From the NCBI RefSeq assembly GCF_000277405.1, contig NC_017741.1:1302001-1366000 (forward strand): a stretch of 64,000 nt of DNA, read 5' to 3'. The notes beneath the pieces were generated by a model. It saw nothing but the letters and a program-made list of their open reading frames with translations. It was not told the DNA's origin and ran no database searches. Of this stretch, positions 9,691 to 19,280 are shown one piece after another (position 1 is the first letter of the stretch; each line of letters opens with the position of its first letter). Origin of the DNA: Helicobacter pylori Shi112. Lineage in GTDB: Bacteria > Campylobacterota > Campylobacteria > Campylobacterales > Helicobacteraceae. The position numbers and the translations under genes were made by a program.

Positions 9691-12091
9691 GTCAAAAATC
9701 TTTCTTTTAATGGGTGTGAGTTTGCTCTCCCATTCTCTCAACGCTTTAAGCCTCACGCTCACGCAAGGCAAGGAAGGGGGGGAGGATTTTTCTGTTTTAA
9801 CCTTACGACACAACAAAGCGTTTTCTTGTTTTTATACTAATGAAAAACCACCAAGCGGGATTGAAGCCTCTTTATCCATTATACGCGCTAAACGCCCCAT
9901 AGAATGCGTGATAGACTCTATCCCTAAGGAGGGTTTTACCCCTTTAGAAAACGCTTTTTTCCATATCACCTATTCTATGCGCCAACAACAATTCATTTTA
10001 CACATCAAACCCAAAGTGATGCGAAGGCTCACCCTTTTTTCTTTTGACAGGGATTATAAAAAAGCGATCCCCCTTTTTGTGGAAAACGATCCTAAAGCCA
10101 AAATGTGGCAAATCATAGGCTATGATCAAAATATCCCTTTTTTGAGCGAAAAAAACAACGCTCAAAAAGGCTTGAATTTCCCCATTGTCATTAAAGACGC
10201 TCAAACCCCTATCATTCAAGAGCTAGATGTGAATAACAAACCCCTACTCACCACAAAGGGCTATGATCTAAACGCCTATTTAGAGGCTAAAAAACAAATC
10301 AATTCGCAAGCCTATTTTGACGCTTTACGAACGATTAGCCGCGCGTTTAAAAACTACCCTCAAACGATTTTTAAAAAAGATTTGTATTTATTAGAAATTA
10401 TCGCATTAGGCCAATTAGGCATTAAAAAATCCTTACTCATAGACATTGGCACCAAGTGGATTAAAAATTACCCGACTGATCCCAGTATCCCTGAAGTGTT
10501 ATACTATGTCGCCAAAGCTTTAGACGAAAACAACAATTACAAACAGGCCATGCGCTATTACAAACGCATTCTTTTAGAATACAAGAACTCGCGCTACGCT
10601 CCTTTAGCCCAAATGCGTTTAGCCATTGAAGCGGCTGAAGGCTCTGATTTGAGCAACGCTAGCATGCTTTTTAAAGAAGCTTTTTCTAACGCCAAAGACA
10701 AAGAGAGTGCGAGTGAAATCGCTCTTAATTGGGCTGAAGCAGAGATAAACTATCAAAACTTTAATAACGCTAAATACCTCATTGATAAGGTGGTTCAATC
10801 CAACCCTGATTATATTTCTATGCATAGCGAATCAGCCCTAGACTTGCTCAAATTATTGAAAAAAAACCAGATGAATGAAAGCGCGATTGAGATCGCTCAC
10901 TTGCTCCTCAATCAAGACGATGATGCGAAAGCTAAAGAGCAAGCGCTTTATGATTTAGGGGCGTTGTATGCAAGGATCAAGGACTTTAAAAACGCCCACC
11001 TTTACAATCTGCAATATTTGCAAGATCATGCGGAATTGGATAAAGCTTCTGTCGTTAGAGCGCGCGATGAAAAAGCCCTTTTTTCAATGGAGGGGAACAC
11101 GCAAGAAAAAATCGCCCGCTATGACAAAATCATTCAAAGTTTCCCTAATTCTAATGAAGCCCTAAAGGCTTTAGAATTGAAAGCCCAACTATTGTTTGAA
11201 AACAAGCGTTATGCTGAAGTTTTAGGCATGCAAAAAAATTTGCCTAAAGATTCCCCTTTGATTCAAAAAACGCTCAATATCCTTGCTAAAACCCCACTAG
11301 AGGACAATCGTTGTAAAGAAGCCTTAAAATATTTATCCCAGATCACAGCCTTTGCATTCAGCCCCAAAGAAGAAATCCAAGCCTTTGATTGCTTGTATTT
11401 CGCATCGCTCAAAGAAAAAGCGCAAATCATTGCCCTAAACGCTTTAAAAGCGGCTAAAACCCCTAGTGAGAAATTGGTATGGCTTTATCGTTTGGGGCGC
11501 AATTACTACCGCTTAGGGGATTTTAAAAATTCCACTCTGGCCTCTAAAGACGCTTTAACTCTCGCTCAAAACTTGAATAAAAAAGAATTTTACGATATTG
11601 CTTTTGTTTTATTTTCAGATTACATGCAAAACAATGAAAAAGAATTGGCCCTCCATTTGTATGCGTTTTTAGAAAAGCATTTCAAAGACGATAAACGCAT
11701 GGCGTTGGTTTATTTTAAATTGCTAGAAAATGAAAAAGACCCTAAAAGCGTCAAAATTTATGCCACAAGCCTACTCAAACTCCAAGACGCTTATAAGGAC
11801 TATTCTTACACGCCCTTTAGCGAATTTGCCCTCATTGACGCTTACAGAACCACCAAAGACTATTTAAAAGCGCTAGAAACGCTAGACAAACTTTTAAACC
11901 GCAGGCTTTCTTTAGAAGATCGCCAAAAAGCCTTATACTTGCAATCGGGCTTACTGGATCTAACCAATCAAAAAGCAAAATCTAGAGCCAGTTTAGAAAA
12001 ATGCGTTCAGTTAAAGCAAAAAGATCAAACAAACGCATGGCAAAATTTATGCGAACAGGGTTTAAATTTATTCAAAAACAAGGAGTCATAA
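9680..12091 (+). CDS. pflA: Paralysed flagella protein A, periplasmic motor scaffold
   Basis: 803-aa protein matching H. pylori PflA by position and sequence. In Campylobacterota, PflA works with PflB in the periplasmic scaffold of the flagellar motor. The N-terminus (KSKIFLLMGVSLLSHSLNALS) looks like a signal peptide; residues about 200-780 are helical with repeated TPR-like units such as YKQAMRYYKRILLEY and FKNAHLYNLQYLQ. The TTG start at 9680 keeps the basic n-region of the signal peptide; an ATG at 9710 is the alternative and would remove the lysines. It overlaps nuoN and is followed after one base by the phosphohexomutase gene. Confidence 0.88.
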   Translation: MWLKSKIFLLMGVSLLSHSLNALSLTLTQGKEGGEDFSVLTLRHNKAFSCFYTNEKPPSGIEASLSIIRAKRPIECVIDSIPKEGFTPLENAFFHITYSMRQQQFILHIKPKVMRRLTLFSFDRDYKKAIPLFVENDPKAKMWQIIGYDQNIPFLSEKNNAQKGLNFPIVIKDAQTPIIQELDVNNKPLLTTKGYDLNAYLEAKKQINSQAYFDALRTISRAFKNYPQTIFKKDLYLLEIIALGQLGIKKSLLIDIGTKWIKNYPTDPSIPEVLYYVAKALDENNNYKQAMRYYKRILLEYKNSRYAPLAQMRLAIEAAEGSDLSNASMLFKEAFSNAKDKESASEIALNWAEAEINYQNFNNAKYLIDKVVQSNPDYISMHSESALDLLKLLKKNQMNESAIEIAHLLLNQDDDAKAKEQALYDLGALYARIKDFKNAHLYNLQYLQDHAELDKASVVRARDEKALFSMEGNTQEKIARYDKIIQSFPNSNEALKALELKAQLLFENKRYAEVLGMQKNLPKDSPLIQKTLNILAKTPLEDNRCKEALKYLSQITAFAFSPKEEIQAFDCLYFASLKEKAQIIALNALKAAKTPSEKLVWLYRLGRNYYRLGDFKNSTLASKDALTLAQNLNKKEFYDIAFVLFSDYMQNNEKELALHLYAFLEKHFKDDKRMALVYFKLLENEKDPKSVKIYATSLLKLQDAYKDYSYTPFSEFALIDAYRTTKDYLKALETLDKLLNRRLSLEDRQKALYLQSGLLDLTNQKAKSRASLEKCVQLKQKDQTNAWQNLCEQGLNLFKNKES

Positions 12092-12092
12092 C

Positions 12093-13472
12093 ATGGACAT
12101 TAGCATTTTTAGAGAATATGATATTAGAGGCATTTACCCCACCACTTTAGATGAAAAGAGCACCTTTAGTATCGGCGTGGAGTTAGGGAAAATCATGCGA
12201 GAATACGATAAAAGCGTGTTTGTAGGGCATGACGCAAGGGTGCATGGGCGATCGCTTTTTGAAGCTTTGAGCGCCGGGTTACAATCAAGCGGCTTGAAAG
12301 TGTATGATTTAGGGCTAATCCCCACACCGGTAGCGTATTTTGCGGCCTTTAATGAAATAGACAACATCCAATGCCCCAATTCCATCATGATCACTGGCTC
12401 TCACAACCCCAAAGAATACAACGGCTTTAAAATCACGCTCAATCAAAACCCGTTTTATGGCAAGGACATTCAAGCTTTAAAAGACACGCTTTTAAACGCC
12501 AAGCATGAAATAAAACCCCTAAAAGAAACACCAAAGAAAGCCAATGCCCTAGAAGCGTATCAGCGCTATTTGATCAAGGATTTTGAGCATTTAAAAAACC
12601 TTAAATACAAGATCGCCCTGGATTTTGGTAATGGCGTGGGAGCGTTAGGCTTAGAGCCTATTTTAAAGGCTTTAAGCATTGATTTTAGCAGCCTTTATAG
12701 CGATCCTGATGGGAATTTCCCTAACCACCACCCAGACCCTAGCGAAGCGAAAAACTTAAAAGATTTAGAAAAACACATGCAAGAAAACGCTATTTCTATA
12801 GGCTTTGCTTTTGATGGCGATGCGGACAGGATTGCGATGTTAAGCTCTCATCATGTTTATGCGGGCGATGAATTAGCGATTTTATTCGCTAAACGCTTGC
12901 ATGCTCAAGGCATCACCCCCTTTGTGATCGGCGAAGTCAAATGCTCTCAAGTGATGTATAACACGATTAATGCTTTTGGTAAGACGCTCATGTATAAAAC
13001 CGGGCATAGCAATTTAAAAATCAAACTCAAAGAAACCCATGCACATTTTGCGGCTGAAATGAGCGGGCATATCTTTTTTAAAGAGCGCTATTTTGGCTAT
13101 GATGACGCTCTTTATGCATGCTTAAGGGCTTTAGAATTATTGCTTGAACAAACCCCAAGCGATTTGGAAAACACCATTAAAAACCTCCCCTATTCCTACA
13201 CCACGCCTGAAGAAAAAATCGCCGTGAGCGAAGAAGAAAAATTTGAAATCATTCATAACCTGCAAGAAGCGCTTAAAAACCCACCAAGCCATTTCCCTAA
13301 AATCAAAGAAATAATCAGCATTGATGGCGTGAGAGTGGTTTTTGAACATGGTTTTGGGCTTATTCGCGCAAGCAACACCACTCCGTATTTAGTCAGCCGC
13401 TTTGAAGGCAAGGATGAAACAACGGCGTTAGAGTATAAAAGAGCGTTACTTGGGCTATTAGAAAAACTTTAA
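12093..13472 (+). CDS. algC: Phosphomannomutase/phosphoglucomutase
   Basis: Alpha-D-phosphohexomutase (459 aa) interconverting mannose- or glucose-6-phosphate and 1-phosphate, feeding LPS and glycan sugar nucleotides. The catalytic phosphoserine loop MITGSHNPKEYNG lies near residue 101, the metal-binding loop FAFDGDADR near residue 237, the sugar-binding EMSGH near residue 322, and a C-terminal phosphate-binding domain ends with RASNTTPYLVSRFEG. Length is standard for the bacterial PMM/PGM class. It lies one base after pflA with an AAGGAG ribosome binding site inside the pflA end. Substrate preference cannot be decided from sequence alone. Confidence 0.92.
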   Translation: MDISIFREYDIRGIYPTTLDEKSTFSIGVELGKIMREYDKSVFVGHDARVHGRSLFEALSAGLQSSGLKVYDLGLIPTPVAYFAAFNEIDNIQCPNSIMITGSHNPKEYNGFKITLNQNPFYGKDIQALKDTLLNAKHEIKPLKETPKKANALEAYQRYLIKDFEHLKNLKYKIALDFGNGVGALGLEPILKALSIDFSSLYSDPDGNFPNHHPDPSEAKNLKDLEKHMQENAISIGFAFDGDADRIAMLSSHHVYAGDELAILFAKRLHAQGITPFVIGEVKCSQVMYNTINAFGKTLMYKTGHSNLKIKLKETHAHFAAEMSGHIFFKERYFGYDDALYACLRALELLLEQTPSDLENTIKNLPYSYTTPEEKIAVSEEEKFEIIHNLQEALKNPPSHFPKIKEIISIDGVRVVFEHGFGLIRASNTTPYLVSRFEGKDETTALEYKRALLGLLEKL

Positions 13473-13482
13473 AATAGAGCTT

Positions 13483-13505
13483 GGGATAATCTTATTTTAT
13501 ATCCC
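13483..13505 (+). terminator. Weak hairpin after the phosphohexomutase gene
   Basis: GGGATA and TATCCC form a 6-bp stem just downstream of the stop codon. There is no strong T run after it, so it may be only a weak terminator or 3'-end structure for the nuo-pflA-algC transcript. Confidence 0.3.
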
Positions 13506-13610
13506 TTACTCTTAAAAATATTAGATCAATCAAACAAGTTACTTTAAAACCACACATAAAATCATAAGATCTCAAATTTTTTGCACTATTTAAGCTAAGC
13601 CTAAGCCTAT

Positions 13611-13616
13611 TATAAT
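13611..13616 (+). promoter_or_regulatory. Sigma80-type -10 box for the following small genes
   Basis: A perfect TATAAT lies 41 bases before the chosen ATG at 13657 in an AT-rich gap. H. pylori vegetative promoters depend mainly on the -10 box, so this probably drives the 123-aa gene and perhaps the lipoprotein behind it. Confidence 0.55.
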
Positions 13617-13656
13617 GAAATCAATTTGAAATAAAACTTAAATTAAAGGGGTGTTT

Positions 13657-14028
13657 ATGGAAGAGGAGTTTGTTTTGGGACTTATGGGTAGTATATCGGG
13701 CGATCAAATAAGAGATTATCTTAAGATCTGCGATAGGATTCGGAGTCAAGGTTCTTTTCACGATGCCACTCTATCAACAAGAATGCACACACTGCATTTT
13801 CACTTAGAGTATTCACGATTTGATTTTGTCCCTCAAGACCTAAAAACTTATCTCATAGATACAATGAGAAAAAATGGCTTTGAATGTCTTGGCGATTCTT
13901 CTTTTCACCAAAAAGGCTTCGACGCTAATAACTATCATTATCTCAAAAAGTGCTTCAGCGACTTGATGGACAGCAGAGAGATAAGAGAGACTGACTTGAG
14001 TCTCTCTTGGCAGAATAAGACTTATTGA
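13657..14028 (+). CDS. Hypothetical protein, 123 aa
   Basis: I do not recognise this protein. It is soluble and charged, with no signal peptide or membrane segment; it contains a His-rich patch (RMHTLHFHLEY) and a region NYHYLKKCFSDLMDS. The ATG at 13657 is preferred to the GTG at 13651 because AAAGGGG sits 6 bases before it. It has its own TATAAT box and is followed 22 bases later by a small lipoprotein gene with a strong ribosome binding site, so the two are probably co-transcribed. It lies in a non-conserved patch between core genes and next to a duplicated thiN fragment, so it may be accessory. Confidence 0.7.
   Translation: MEEEFVLGLMGSISGDQIRDYLKICDRIRSQGSFHDATLSTRMHTLHFHLEYSRFDFVPQDLKTYLIDTMRKNGFECLGDSSFHQKGFDANNYHYLKKCFSDLMDSREIRETDLSLSWQNKTY
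13983..14008 (+). repeat. Perfect 10-bp stem-loop in the 3' end of the 123-aa gene
   Basis: AAGAGAGACT and AGTCTCTCTT pair perfectly around the loop GACTTG. The hairpin lies within the last 15 codons and is followed by no long T run. It could slow RNases, attenuate read-through into the lipoprotein gene, or mark an RNA-processing site. Confidence 0.6.
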
Positions 14029-14050
14029 GTTCTTTTCAAAAGGAGCGAGC

Positions 14051-14266
14051 ATGAAATTTTTAGCTAAATGGTATTTATTGTTTTTTATAGCATTAAGTAG
14101 CTTGGTCTTTGTGGGTTGTGGCGATCCAAATCCACAAAGTCGCGTGGGTCGCTGGGCTCATGAGCTTGAACGAGACTACGGATTCTCACATGGGACTGCT
14201 GTATTTATTGCTAGCGTTGTGTTTGTATTAATGTTATATGTTATTGCGAAGAATAGGAAAAGGTAA
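14051..14266 (+). CDS. Small putative lipoprotein with C-terminal membrane helix
   Basis: 71-aa protein with a signal peptide and a lipobox-like LVFVGC ending near residue 23, then a short hydrophilic section (DPNPQSRVGRWAHELERDYG), then a second hydrophobic helix (TAVFIASVVFVLMLYVIA) and a basic tail KNRKR. It therefore probably spans the membrane twice or is a lipidated single-span protein. AAAGGAG precedes the ATG by 5 bases. It sits between an unknown gene and two mini-ORFs. Small size plus two hydrophobic helices is also seen in toxin-like and lysis-like peptides, but nothing here proves such a role. Confidence 0.6.
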   Translation: MKFLAKWYLLFFIALSSLVFVGCGDPNPQSRVGRWAHELERDYGFSHGTAVFIASVVFVLMLYVIAKNRKR

Positions 14267-14270
14267 TAGA

Positions 14271-14354
14271 ATGGGGTTTTTTTCTTTTGCGGTTGTGATC
14301 GTAGTGGCTTTTATATGTCATATTATTTATGATTATGAAAATAGAGAAAAATAA
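14271..14354 (+). CDS. Possible 27-aa membrane peptide
   Basis: ATG-started frame 4 bases after the lipoprotein stop, encoding a hydrophobic helix (GFFSFAVVIVVAFICHIIY) followed by a charged tail DYENREK. The preceding AAAAGGTAA could act as ribosome binding site. The short length makes coding status uncertain; support comes from the membrane-helix pattern and close spacing to the upstream gene. Confidence 0.35.
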   Translation: MGFFSFAVVIVVAFICHIIYDYENREK

Positions 14355-14358
14355 TAGA

Positions 14359-14430
14359 GTGGGGTTTTCTTCTTTGGCGGTTGCGGTCGTGTTGGTTTCT
14401 TCTTGTTTAGGCAAAAGCGCATTGTTTTGA
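14359..14430 (+). pseudogene. Possible degraded tandem copy of the 27-aa mini-ORF
   Basis: A GTG-started frame of 23 codons begins with the same pattern as the mini-ORF just upstream: its first roughly 45 bases differ from that ORF at scattered positions only, and the encoded starts GFFSFAVVIVV and GFSSLAVAVVL align. It then diverges and stops. It is probably a remnant of a local duplication rather than an active gene. Confidence 0.3.
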
Positions 14431-14501
14431 CGCTCTATTTCGGTTTTTTCTAAACTCTGGTTTTTATTGAATGGAAAATTTGTTTGATCCTGTTTAACAA
14501 G

Positions 14502-14762
14502 CCCGATCATAAGAACTTTTGATACACCAACACCACCGATTTGGGTGTAGAGCTAAGGCTAAAAAAACTATCTGTAGCTTCATTGAGCGAACCAGAAAAG
14601 AGCGTTTTTAAACGCAAGTTTTTTAAGGGGTATTTGAGATTTTTGGAAGTGAATTGGGCGTTAAAATCCAGGCTAAAAAGCGAGATTTGTTCCCCTTTAA
14701 AACTGGGCAAAGTAAAAGGGGTTTCTAGCGCCCTAAAAAGACCATAATCGCTTACGGCTTGG
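14502..14762 (-). pseudogene. Inverted duplicate of the 3' end of thiN
   Basis: These 261 bases are a near-identical reverse complement of 26502-26762, which encodes the last 85 or so residues of the thiamine pyrophosphokinase plus its stop. The copy has no start codon region and keeps only the C-terminal part (for example FSLDFNAQFTSKN against FSLDFDAQFTSKN). Identity ends sharply at both edges. It is a non-functional fragment left by duplication or rearrangement. Confidence 0.9.
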
Positions 14763-14917
14763 TATATGAAAATTAGCCTTTTTTATTATCAAAATACCCG
14801 CAATTTTAAGCCGCTATCAACCAATACTACAAGGTTGCCTTTATATTGTTGTTAGGTTTATGGCGGTATTTTCTACGCTAACGCCATAATAAGGCACGTG
14901 CAATAAAGCCTGATGAT
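14763..14917. other. Gap between the thiN fragment and the trp operon end
   Basis: No convincing gene. It contains a perfect 8-bp inverted repeat at 14858-14889 (TTATGGCG with CGCCATAA, 16-base loop). A minus-strand frame of about 35 codons runs on from trpA and ends at 14841, but it has no good start. Confidence 0.4.
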
Positions 14918-14949
14918 TTTTAGCCTTTTGAAACAATAAAAGCCTAAAA
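14918..14949 (-). terminator. Probable terminator of the trp operon
   Basis: Stem of 12 positions with one C-C mismatch (TTTTAG.C.TTTT against AAAA.G.CTAAAA) around an 8-base loop, 5 bases beyond the trpA stop. On the minus strand the 3' arm ends in an A run and the tail is mixed, so termination may be only partial. Confidence 0.5.
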
Positions 14950-14953
14950 GCCT

Positions 14954-15742
14954 TTAAGAGATCATTTCTCCTATAAACCCTTTAATTTTTTCCAGCATGG
15001 CGTTTTCATCGTTCAAATTTTCTTCTATGATTTTGACTAACGCTGAGCCGCAAATCACGCCATCAGCGCCCATGCCTTTAGCGTTTTTGATGTGTTCTTT
15101 TTTAGAAATGCCAAAGCCCAATAAGGCGGGGGTAGGACTAAAGGTTTTTAAGGTTTTAATAATAGCGCTCGCGTCATTTTCTAAAATACGGCTCACTCCT
15201 GTAACCCCACTCCTAGCCAGAGTGTAGATATAGCCCTGCGAATGCATAGCGGCTTGTTCTAAATCTTTATTACTCGCATTGGGACTGGCGATAAAGATTT
15301 GTTTAATCTGGTGTTTTTGAGCGGATTTTAGGACTAATTCTTTTTCTATTAGGGGCATGTCCGCTATTAAAACGCTATCCACGCCGCATTCTTTGATTTG
15401 GGCGTAAAAATTATCCACGCCATAAGAAAAAATGAGATTCGCATACGCTAAAAGCCCTATGGGAATGTGGGGATTGTAATCTCTGATCGCCCTTAAAAGC
15501 TGGAAATTTTTAGCCATGCTAGCGTGTTTTAACGCTCTTAAATGGCTCGCTTGTATGGTAACGCCATCCGCTACCGGATCAGAGAAAGCAAACCCCAATT
15601 CTAAAGCGCTCACCCCGCTAGCAATTAAAGTTTTAACGATTTCAAAACTCAATGCATAATTAGGATCGCCCAAGGTTACAAATGGGATAAACGCCATTTT
15701 TTCTTGTTTTTTTAAGGTTTCAAACATGTTTTTATACCTCAT
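14954..15742 (-). CDS. trpA: Tryptophan synthase alpha chain
   Basis: 262-aa TIM-barrel enzyme cleaving indole-3-glycerol phosphate to indole and glyceraldehyde-3-phosphate. The family motif [14 protein letters not shown] (catalytic Glu) is near residue 48, and the phosphate site GFGISK is near residue 212. The ATG overlaps the trpB stop by 4 bases, indicating coupled translation of the alpha-beta complex. An internal Met at residue 6 is an alternative start. It is the last gene of the minus-strand trp operon. Confidence 0.96.
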   Translation of the reverse strand: MRYKNMFETLKKQEKMAFIPFVTLGDPNYALSFEIVKTLIASGVSALELGFAFSDPVADGVTIQASHLRALKHASMAKNFQLLRAIRDYNPHIPIGLLAYANLIFSYGVDNFYAQIKECGVDSVLIADMPLIEKELVLKSAQKHQIKQIFIASPNASNKDLEQAAMHSQGYIYTLARSGVTGVSRILENDASAIIKTLKTFSPTPALLGFGISKKEHIKNAKGMGADGVICGSALVKIIEENLNDENAMLEKIKGFIGEMIS

Positions 15743-16920
15743 TTTAAACCTCCTTTTAAAGCGTTATAAACGGTGCTTAAATCCTTATCCCCCCGACCGC
15801 TTAAATTCACTACAATGATGCTTTCTTCTTCGCATTTTTGAGCGAGTTTTAAGGCATACACTAAGGCGTGTGAGCTTTCTAGCGCTGGGATAATGCCTTC
15901 TTTTTGGCACAACAAACTAAAGGCTTCTAGCGCTTCAAAATCGCTTGCGCTTTCATAAATCGCGCGAGCGCTCTCTTTTAAATAGCTGTGTTCTGGCCCC
16001 ACTCCTGGATAATCAAGCCCGGCGCTAATGCTATGGCTTTCTATAATCTGGCCTTCATCATCTTGTAAAAGATAGGTTTTATTCCCATGCAAAATCCCCA
16101 CACGCCCCTTATTCAAAGTCGCCCCATGCTTATTGGTTTCTAGCCCTAAACCCGCCGGCTCTACGCCTATGAGTTTAACCTCTTTATCGTTTAAAAACGC
16201 GCTAAATATTCCTATAGCGTTAGACCCCCCTCCAACGCATGCGATAACATAATCAGGCAAGCGGTTTTCTTTTTCTAAAATTTGGCTTTTAACCTCATCG
16301 CCTATCATTTTTTGAAAGGTTTTAACCATTGTGGGGTAAGGGTGTGGCCCGGCGGCTGTGCCTAGCAAATAATGCGTGTCCTTGTAACTGCTCGCCCAAT
16401 CCCTTAAGGCTTCATTCACAGCGTCTTTAAGCGTCGCGCTCCCTGAATTAACCTCTCTGACTTCAGCGCCTAATAAACGCATTCTAAAAACATTCATTTC
16501 CTGGCGCTTGATGTCTTTAGCCCCCATAAAAATCACGCATTTTAAACCCAACAACGCGCAAGCGATAGCCGTCGCCACGCCATGCTGCCCAGCGCCTGTT
16601 TCAGCAATAATCCTTGTTTTACCCATTTTTTTCGCTAAAAGGGCTTGCCCTAAGGCTTGATTAGTCTTGTGCGCCCCACCATGGATTAAATCTTCTCGTT
16701 TTAGATAAAGCTTAACTTTAGGGTTAGAAACGATATTTTGACACAAGGTTAAGGGGCTAGGACGGCCCACAAAATCTTTTAAGAGATGGAAATATTCTTT
16801 TTGGAATTCCTCATCTTTCAAACACGCATCAAACGCCTGTTCTAACTCTCTTAATGCAGGCACTAACAATTCTGAAACAAAACTCCCTCCAAACTCCCCA
16901 AAATACGCTTTTTTATTCAT
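15739..16920 (-). CDS. trpB: Tryptophan synthase beta chain
   Basis: 393-aa PLP enzyme condensing indole with serine to give tryptophan. The PLP lysine lies in [12 protein letters not shown] near residue 82, the phosphate-binding loop is [10 protein letters not shown], and [13 protein letters not shown] is visible. Length is standard. Only one base separates it from trpC, and it overlaps trpA. Confidence 0.97.
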   Translation of the reverse strand: MNKKAYFGEFGGSFVSELLVPALRELEQAFDACLKDEEFQKEYFHLLKDFVGRPSPLTLCQNIVSNPKVKLYLKREDLIHGGAHKTNQALGQALLAKKMGKTRIIAETGAGQHGVATAIACALLGLKCVIFMGAKDIKRQEMNVFRMRLLGAEVREVNSGSATLKDAVNEALRDWASSYKDTHYLLGTAAGPHPYPTMVKTFQKMIGDEVKSQILEKENRLPDYVIACVGGGSNAIGIFSAFLNDKEVKLIGVEPAGLGLETNKHGATLNKGRVGILHGNKTYLLQDDEGQIIESHSISAGLDYPGVGPEHSYLKESARAIYESASDFEALEAFSLLCQKEGIIPALESSHALVYALKLAQKCEEESIIVVNLSGRGDKDLSTVYNALKGGLK

Positions 16921-16921
16921 C

Positions 16922-18280
16922 TTAATACTCTCTTAAAATTCGGGCTAATCGCTTGATTTTATCCTTATTTTTAATCCCGGGGCTTGTTTCTAAACCTGAA
17001 TTGAAATCCAAACCCAACGCTTTAACTTTCAAGGCTTTTTGAATATTATCCAAATTAAGCCCGCCAGCTAACATGAAAGGCGTTTTGACATTTTCTAAAA
17101 TACCCCAATCAAAACTCACGCCATTGCCTCCCATTTTATCCCCCTTAGTGTCGTATAAGATTAGAGAGGCTTCTTTAACTTTAGGCGCTAAATCGTTAGT
17201 ATTCATCACGCTCCCTACTTGCCAAATCGCGCAAGTTTTAGGGAGCGATTTTTTTAATTGAGCGATTTCTTGTTGCGAATAGCCATAAAGCTGCACCGCT
17301 TTTAAATCAAGCTTTTTAGCGATTTTTTGAATTTTTTTAATCCTATCTTTCACAAACACGCCCACAAAATCCAATTTTTTAACCGCTTTTGTGATTTTTA
17401 GGGCTTTTTTAGGCTTGATGTATCTGGGCGAAGATTTTTCAAAAATCAAACCTCCATAAATAAAATGGTTTTTATAAACGGCTTTAGCGTCTTTAATCCT
17501 TGTAAGCCCGCACACTTTATTTTCGCCTAAAATCAATTTAATACACGCTTTTTTCAAATCCTTTTCTTTCATTAAAGAGCTGCCCACTAAAAAGCCATTC
17601 ACATAAGGGGCTAGGGCTTTGATTTGTGCATGCGAATAAATACCGGACTCGCTGATAATGAGCGCGTCTTTAGGCAAAAGGGGGCGTAATTTGAGCGTGT
17701 GGTTAATATCGGTTGTCAGGGTGTGTAAATCCCTGTTATTGATGCCGATAATGTCGTATTGGAGTTTGAGCAAGCGCTTGATTTCGTGCTGGTTAGAAAC
17801 TTCAGTCAGCACGCTCATGTTTAAGGATTTAGCGAGATTGAAAAGCTCTAAATAATTTTTATCATCTAATACGCTTAACATTAAAAGCACCGCATTAGCT
17901 CCCATCATTCTAGCGAGTTTGATTTGAAAAGCATCAACGATAAAATCTTTGCATAAAATGGGCTTAATGGAATGTTGCGAAACAATCTTAATGTTTTCAT
18001 AAGAGCCTAAAAAATATTTAGAATCGGCTAAAACTGAAATGCAAGAGGCGAATTTTTCATAAGTCTTGGCTATTTTCAACAGATCAAAATCTTTTCTGAT
18101 TAAACCTTTAGAGGGCGATGCTTTTTTGCATTCTAAAATAAAGCTGGTCTTTTTTTCTAGTAACGCCTTTTTAAAATCCCTATCGCTTGGGTTTATATTT
18201 GTCGGTAAAGCGTGATTTTTTTTGAGCATAGAAACTTCTAGGAGCTTGTCTTTAAGGATGTTTTCTAACACGCTAGGCAT
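16922..18280 (-). CDS. trpC: Bifunctional indole-3-glycerol phosphate synthase / phosphoribosylanthranilate isomerase
   Basis: 452-aa fusion. The N-terminal half (about 1-255) is TrpC, with [13 protein letters not shown] (catalytic lysines and phosphate site) and [10 protein letters not shown]; the C-terminal half is TrpF, with KVCGLTR near residue 256 and a phosphate site LAGGLNLDN. The fusion resembles the enterobacterial arrangement. It overlaps the trpD stop by 8 bases and is followed by trpB. It catalyses two successive steps of tryptophan synthesis. Confidence 0.95.
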   Translation of the reverse strand: MPSVLENILKDKLLEVSMLKKNHALPTNINPSDRDFKKALLEKKTSFILECKKASPSKGLIRKDFDLLKIAKTYEKFASCISVLADSKYFLGSYENIKIVSQHSIKPILCKDFIVDAFQIKLARMMGANAVLLMLSVLDDKNYLELFNLAKSLNMSVLTEVSNQHEIKRLLKLQYDIIGINNRDLHTLTTDINHTLKLRPLLPKDALIISESGIYSHAQIKALAPYVNGFLVGSSLMKEKDLKKACIKLILGENKVCGLTRIKDAKAVYKNHFIYGGLIFEKSSPRYIKPKKALKITKAVKKLDFVGVFVKDRIKKIQKIAKKLDLKAVQLYGYSQQEIAQLKKSLPKTCAIWQVGSVMNTNDLAPKVKEASLILYDTKGDKMGGNGVSFDWGILENVKTPFMLAGGLNLDNIQKALKVKALGLDFNSGLETSPGIKNKDKIKRLARILREY

Positions 18281-19280
18281 GGCTTAATCTTATGATTTTT
18301 TGCAAATGCGTATAGGGCGCTTTGGTTTTTAAATGCTCTAAAGTCATGCTCACGCCCTCTTTTAAATCTTTAGCCTTGTGGCTTAAATACAACAAACTCG
18401 CCACATTCGCCACAACCACCATTGTATGCGAATCCTTGCCTTTGTTTTCTAAAATATCTAAACACGCTTGAATGCTTTCTTGTGCGTTTTCAATCTGTAA
18501 TTCTTTCAAATCATAGGGGGGCAAATCAAAATCTTTAGCGCTCAAGTCATACTCTAAAATTCCGTTATTTTTCAATTCACACGCATGCGTAGTATCGTGC
18601 AACACGATTTCATCCGTCCCCCCTCCATTAACCACCATCGCCCTTTTAACGCCTAAAGCCTTTAACGCTAGTGCCATAGTCTTGCACAAGGATTTTTCAT
18701 ACACGCCTAAAAGCTGGATTTTGGGCCTTAAGGGGTTGATTAAAGGCCCTAAGCAATTAAAAATCGTTTTAGTGAAAAGCTCTTTTCTTAAAGGGGCGGA
18801 TTTTTTAAAACTTTGATGGTATAAAGGCGCGAATAAAAACCCAAAATGCGTTTGTTTGAAACAATTCTCTAATTGCGTGGGATTCATTTCAATGTTCACG
18901 CCTAAATTTTCCAACAAATCCGCGCTCCCGCTATGACTAGAAACGCTCCTTGATCCGTGTTTGGCCATAGATAATCCCATAGAGCTGGCAATGAGTGCAG
19001 CAATCGTGCTGATGTTAATCGTTTTTAACCCATCGCCCCCTGTGCCGCAATTGTCTATTAAATCCAAGCCGCTATCAAAAGGCTTAGGGGCATGCTCTAA
19101 AAGCGTGGTTGCAGCAACGCTAATCTCCTTAAAGCTCTCGCCCTTGATTTTTAAAGCGCACAAAATCGCCCCAAGTTGCGCCGGGCTTACTTTTTCGTTG
19201 ATAATAAGGGTGAATAATTTTTTAACTTCTCCATCGTTTAAGTCTTTTTGATGGTATAGAGCGTTTAAAATCTCTTTCAT
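18273..19280 (-). CDS. trpD: Anthranilate phosphoribosyltransferase
   Basis: 335-aa enzyme joining anthranilate to PRPP. The PRPP-binding motif DNCGTGGDG is near residue 77, with [18 protein letters not shown] following near residue 105. It is stand-alone here, not fused to the glutamine amidotransferase TrpG, which is the gene just before it with a 4-base overlap. Confidence 0.96.
   Translation of the reverse strand: MKEILNALYHQKDLNDGEVKKLFTLIINEKVSPAQLGAILCALKIKGESFKEISVAATTLLEHAPKPFDSGLDLIDNCGTGGDGLKTINISTIAALIASSMGLSMAKHGSRSVSSHSGSADLLENLGVNIEMNPTQLENCFKQTHFGFLFAPLYHQSFKKSAPLRKELFTKTIFNCLGPLINPLRPKIQLLGVYEKSLCKTMALALKALGVKRAMVVNGGGTDEIVLHDTTHACELKNNGILEYDLSAKDFDLPPYDLKELQIENAQESIQACLDILENKGKDSHTMVVVANVASLLYLSHKAKDLKEGVSMTLEHLKTKAPYTHLQKIIRLSHA

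Noticed and set aside
14241-14510. Minus-strand 89-codon frame opposite the mini-ORFs
   Set aside because: Polar low-complexity (Asn, Thr, Glu) translation with no ribosome binding site, antisense to better candidates.
14541-14747. Plus-strand frame MGVELRLKKLSVASL, also present at 26517-26723 on the other strand
   Set aside because: It is the antisense of thiN in both places; similarity reflects the duplicated thiN end, not a gene family.
14841-14960. Minus-strand open frame continuing beyond trpA (ALLHVPYYGVSVENTAINL)
   Set aside because: Only about 35 codons, overlaps the trpA end and the terminator hairpin, with no good start codon.
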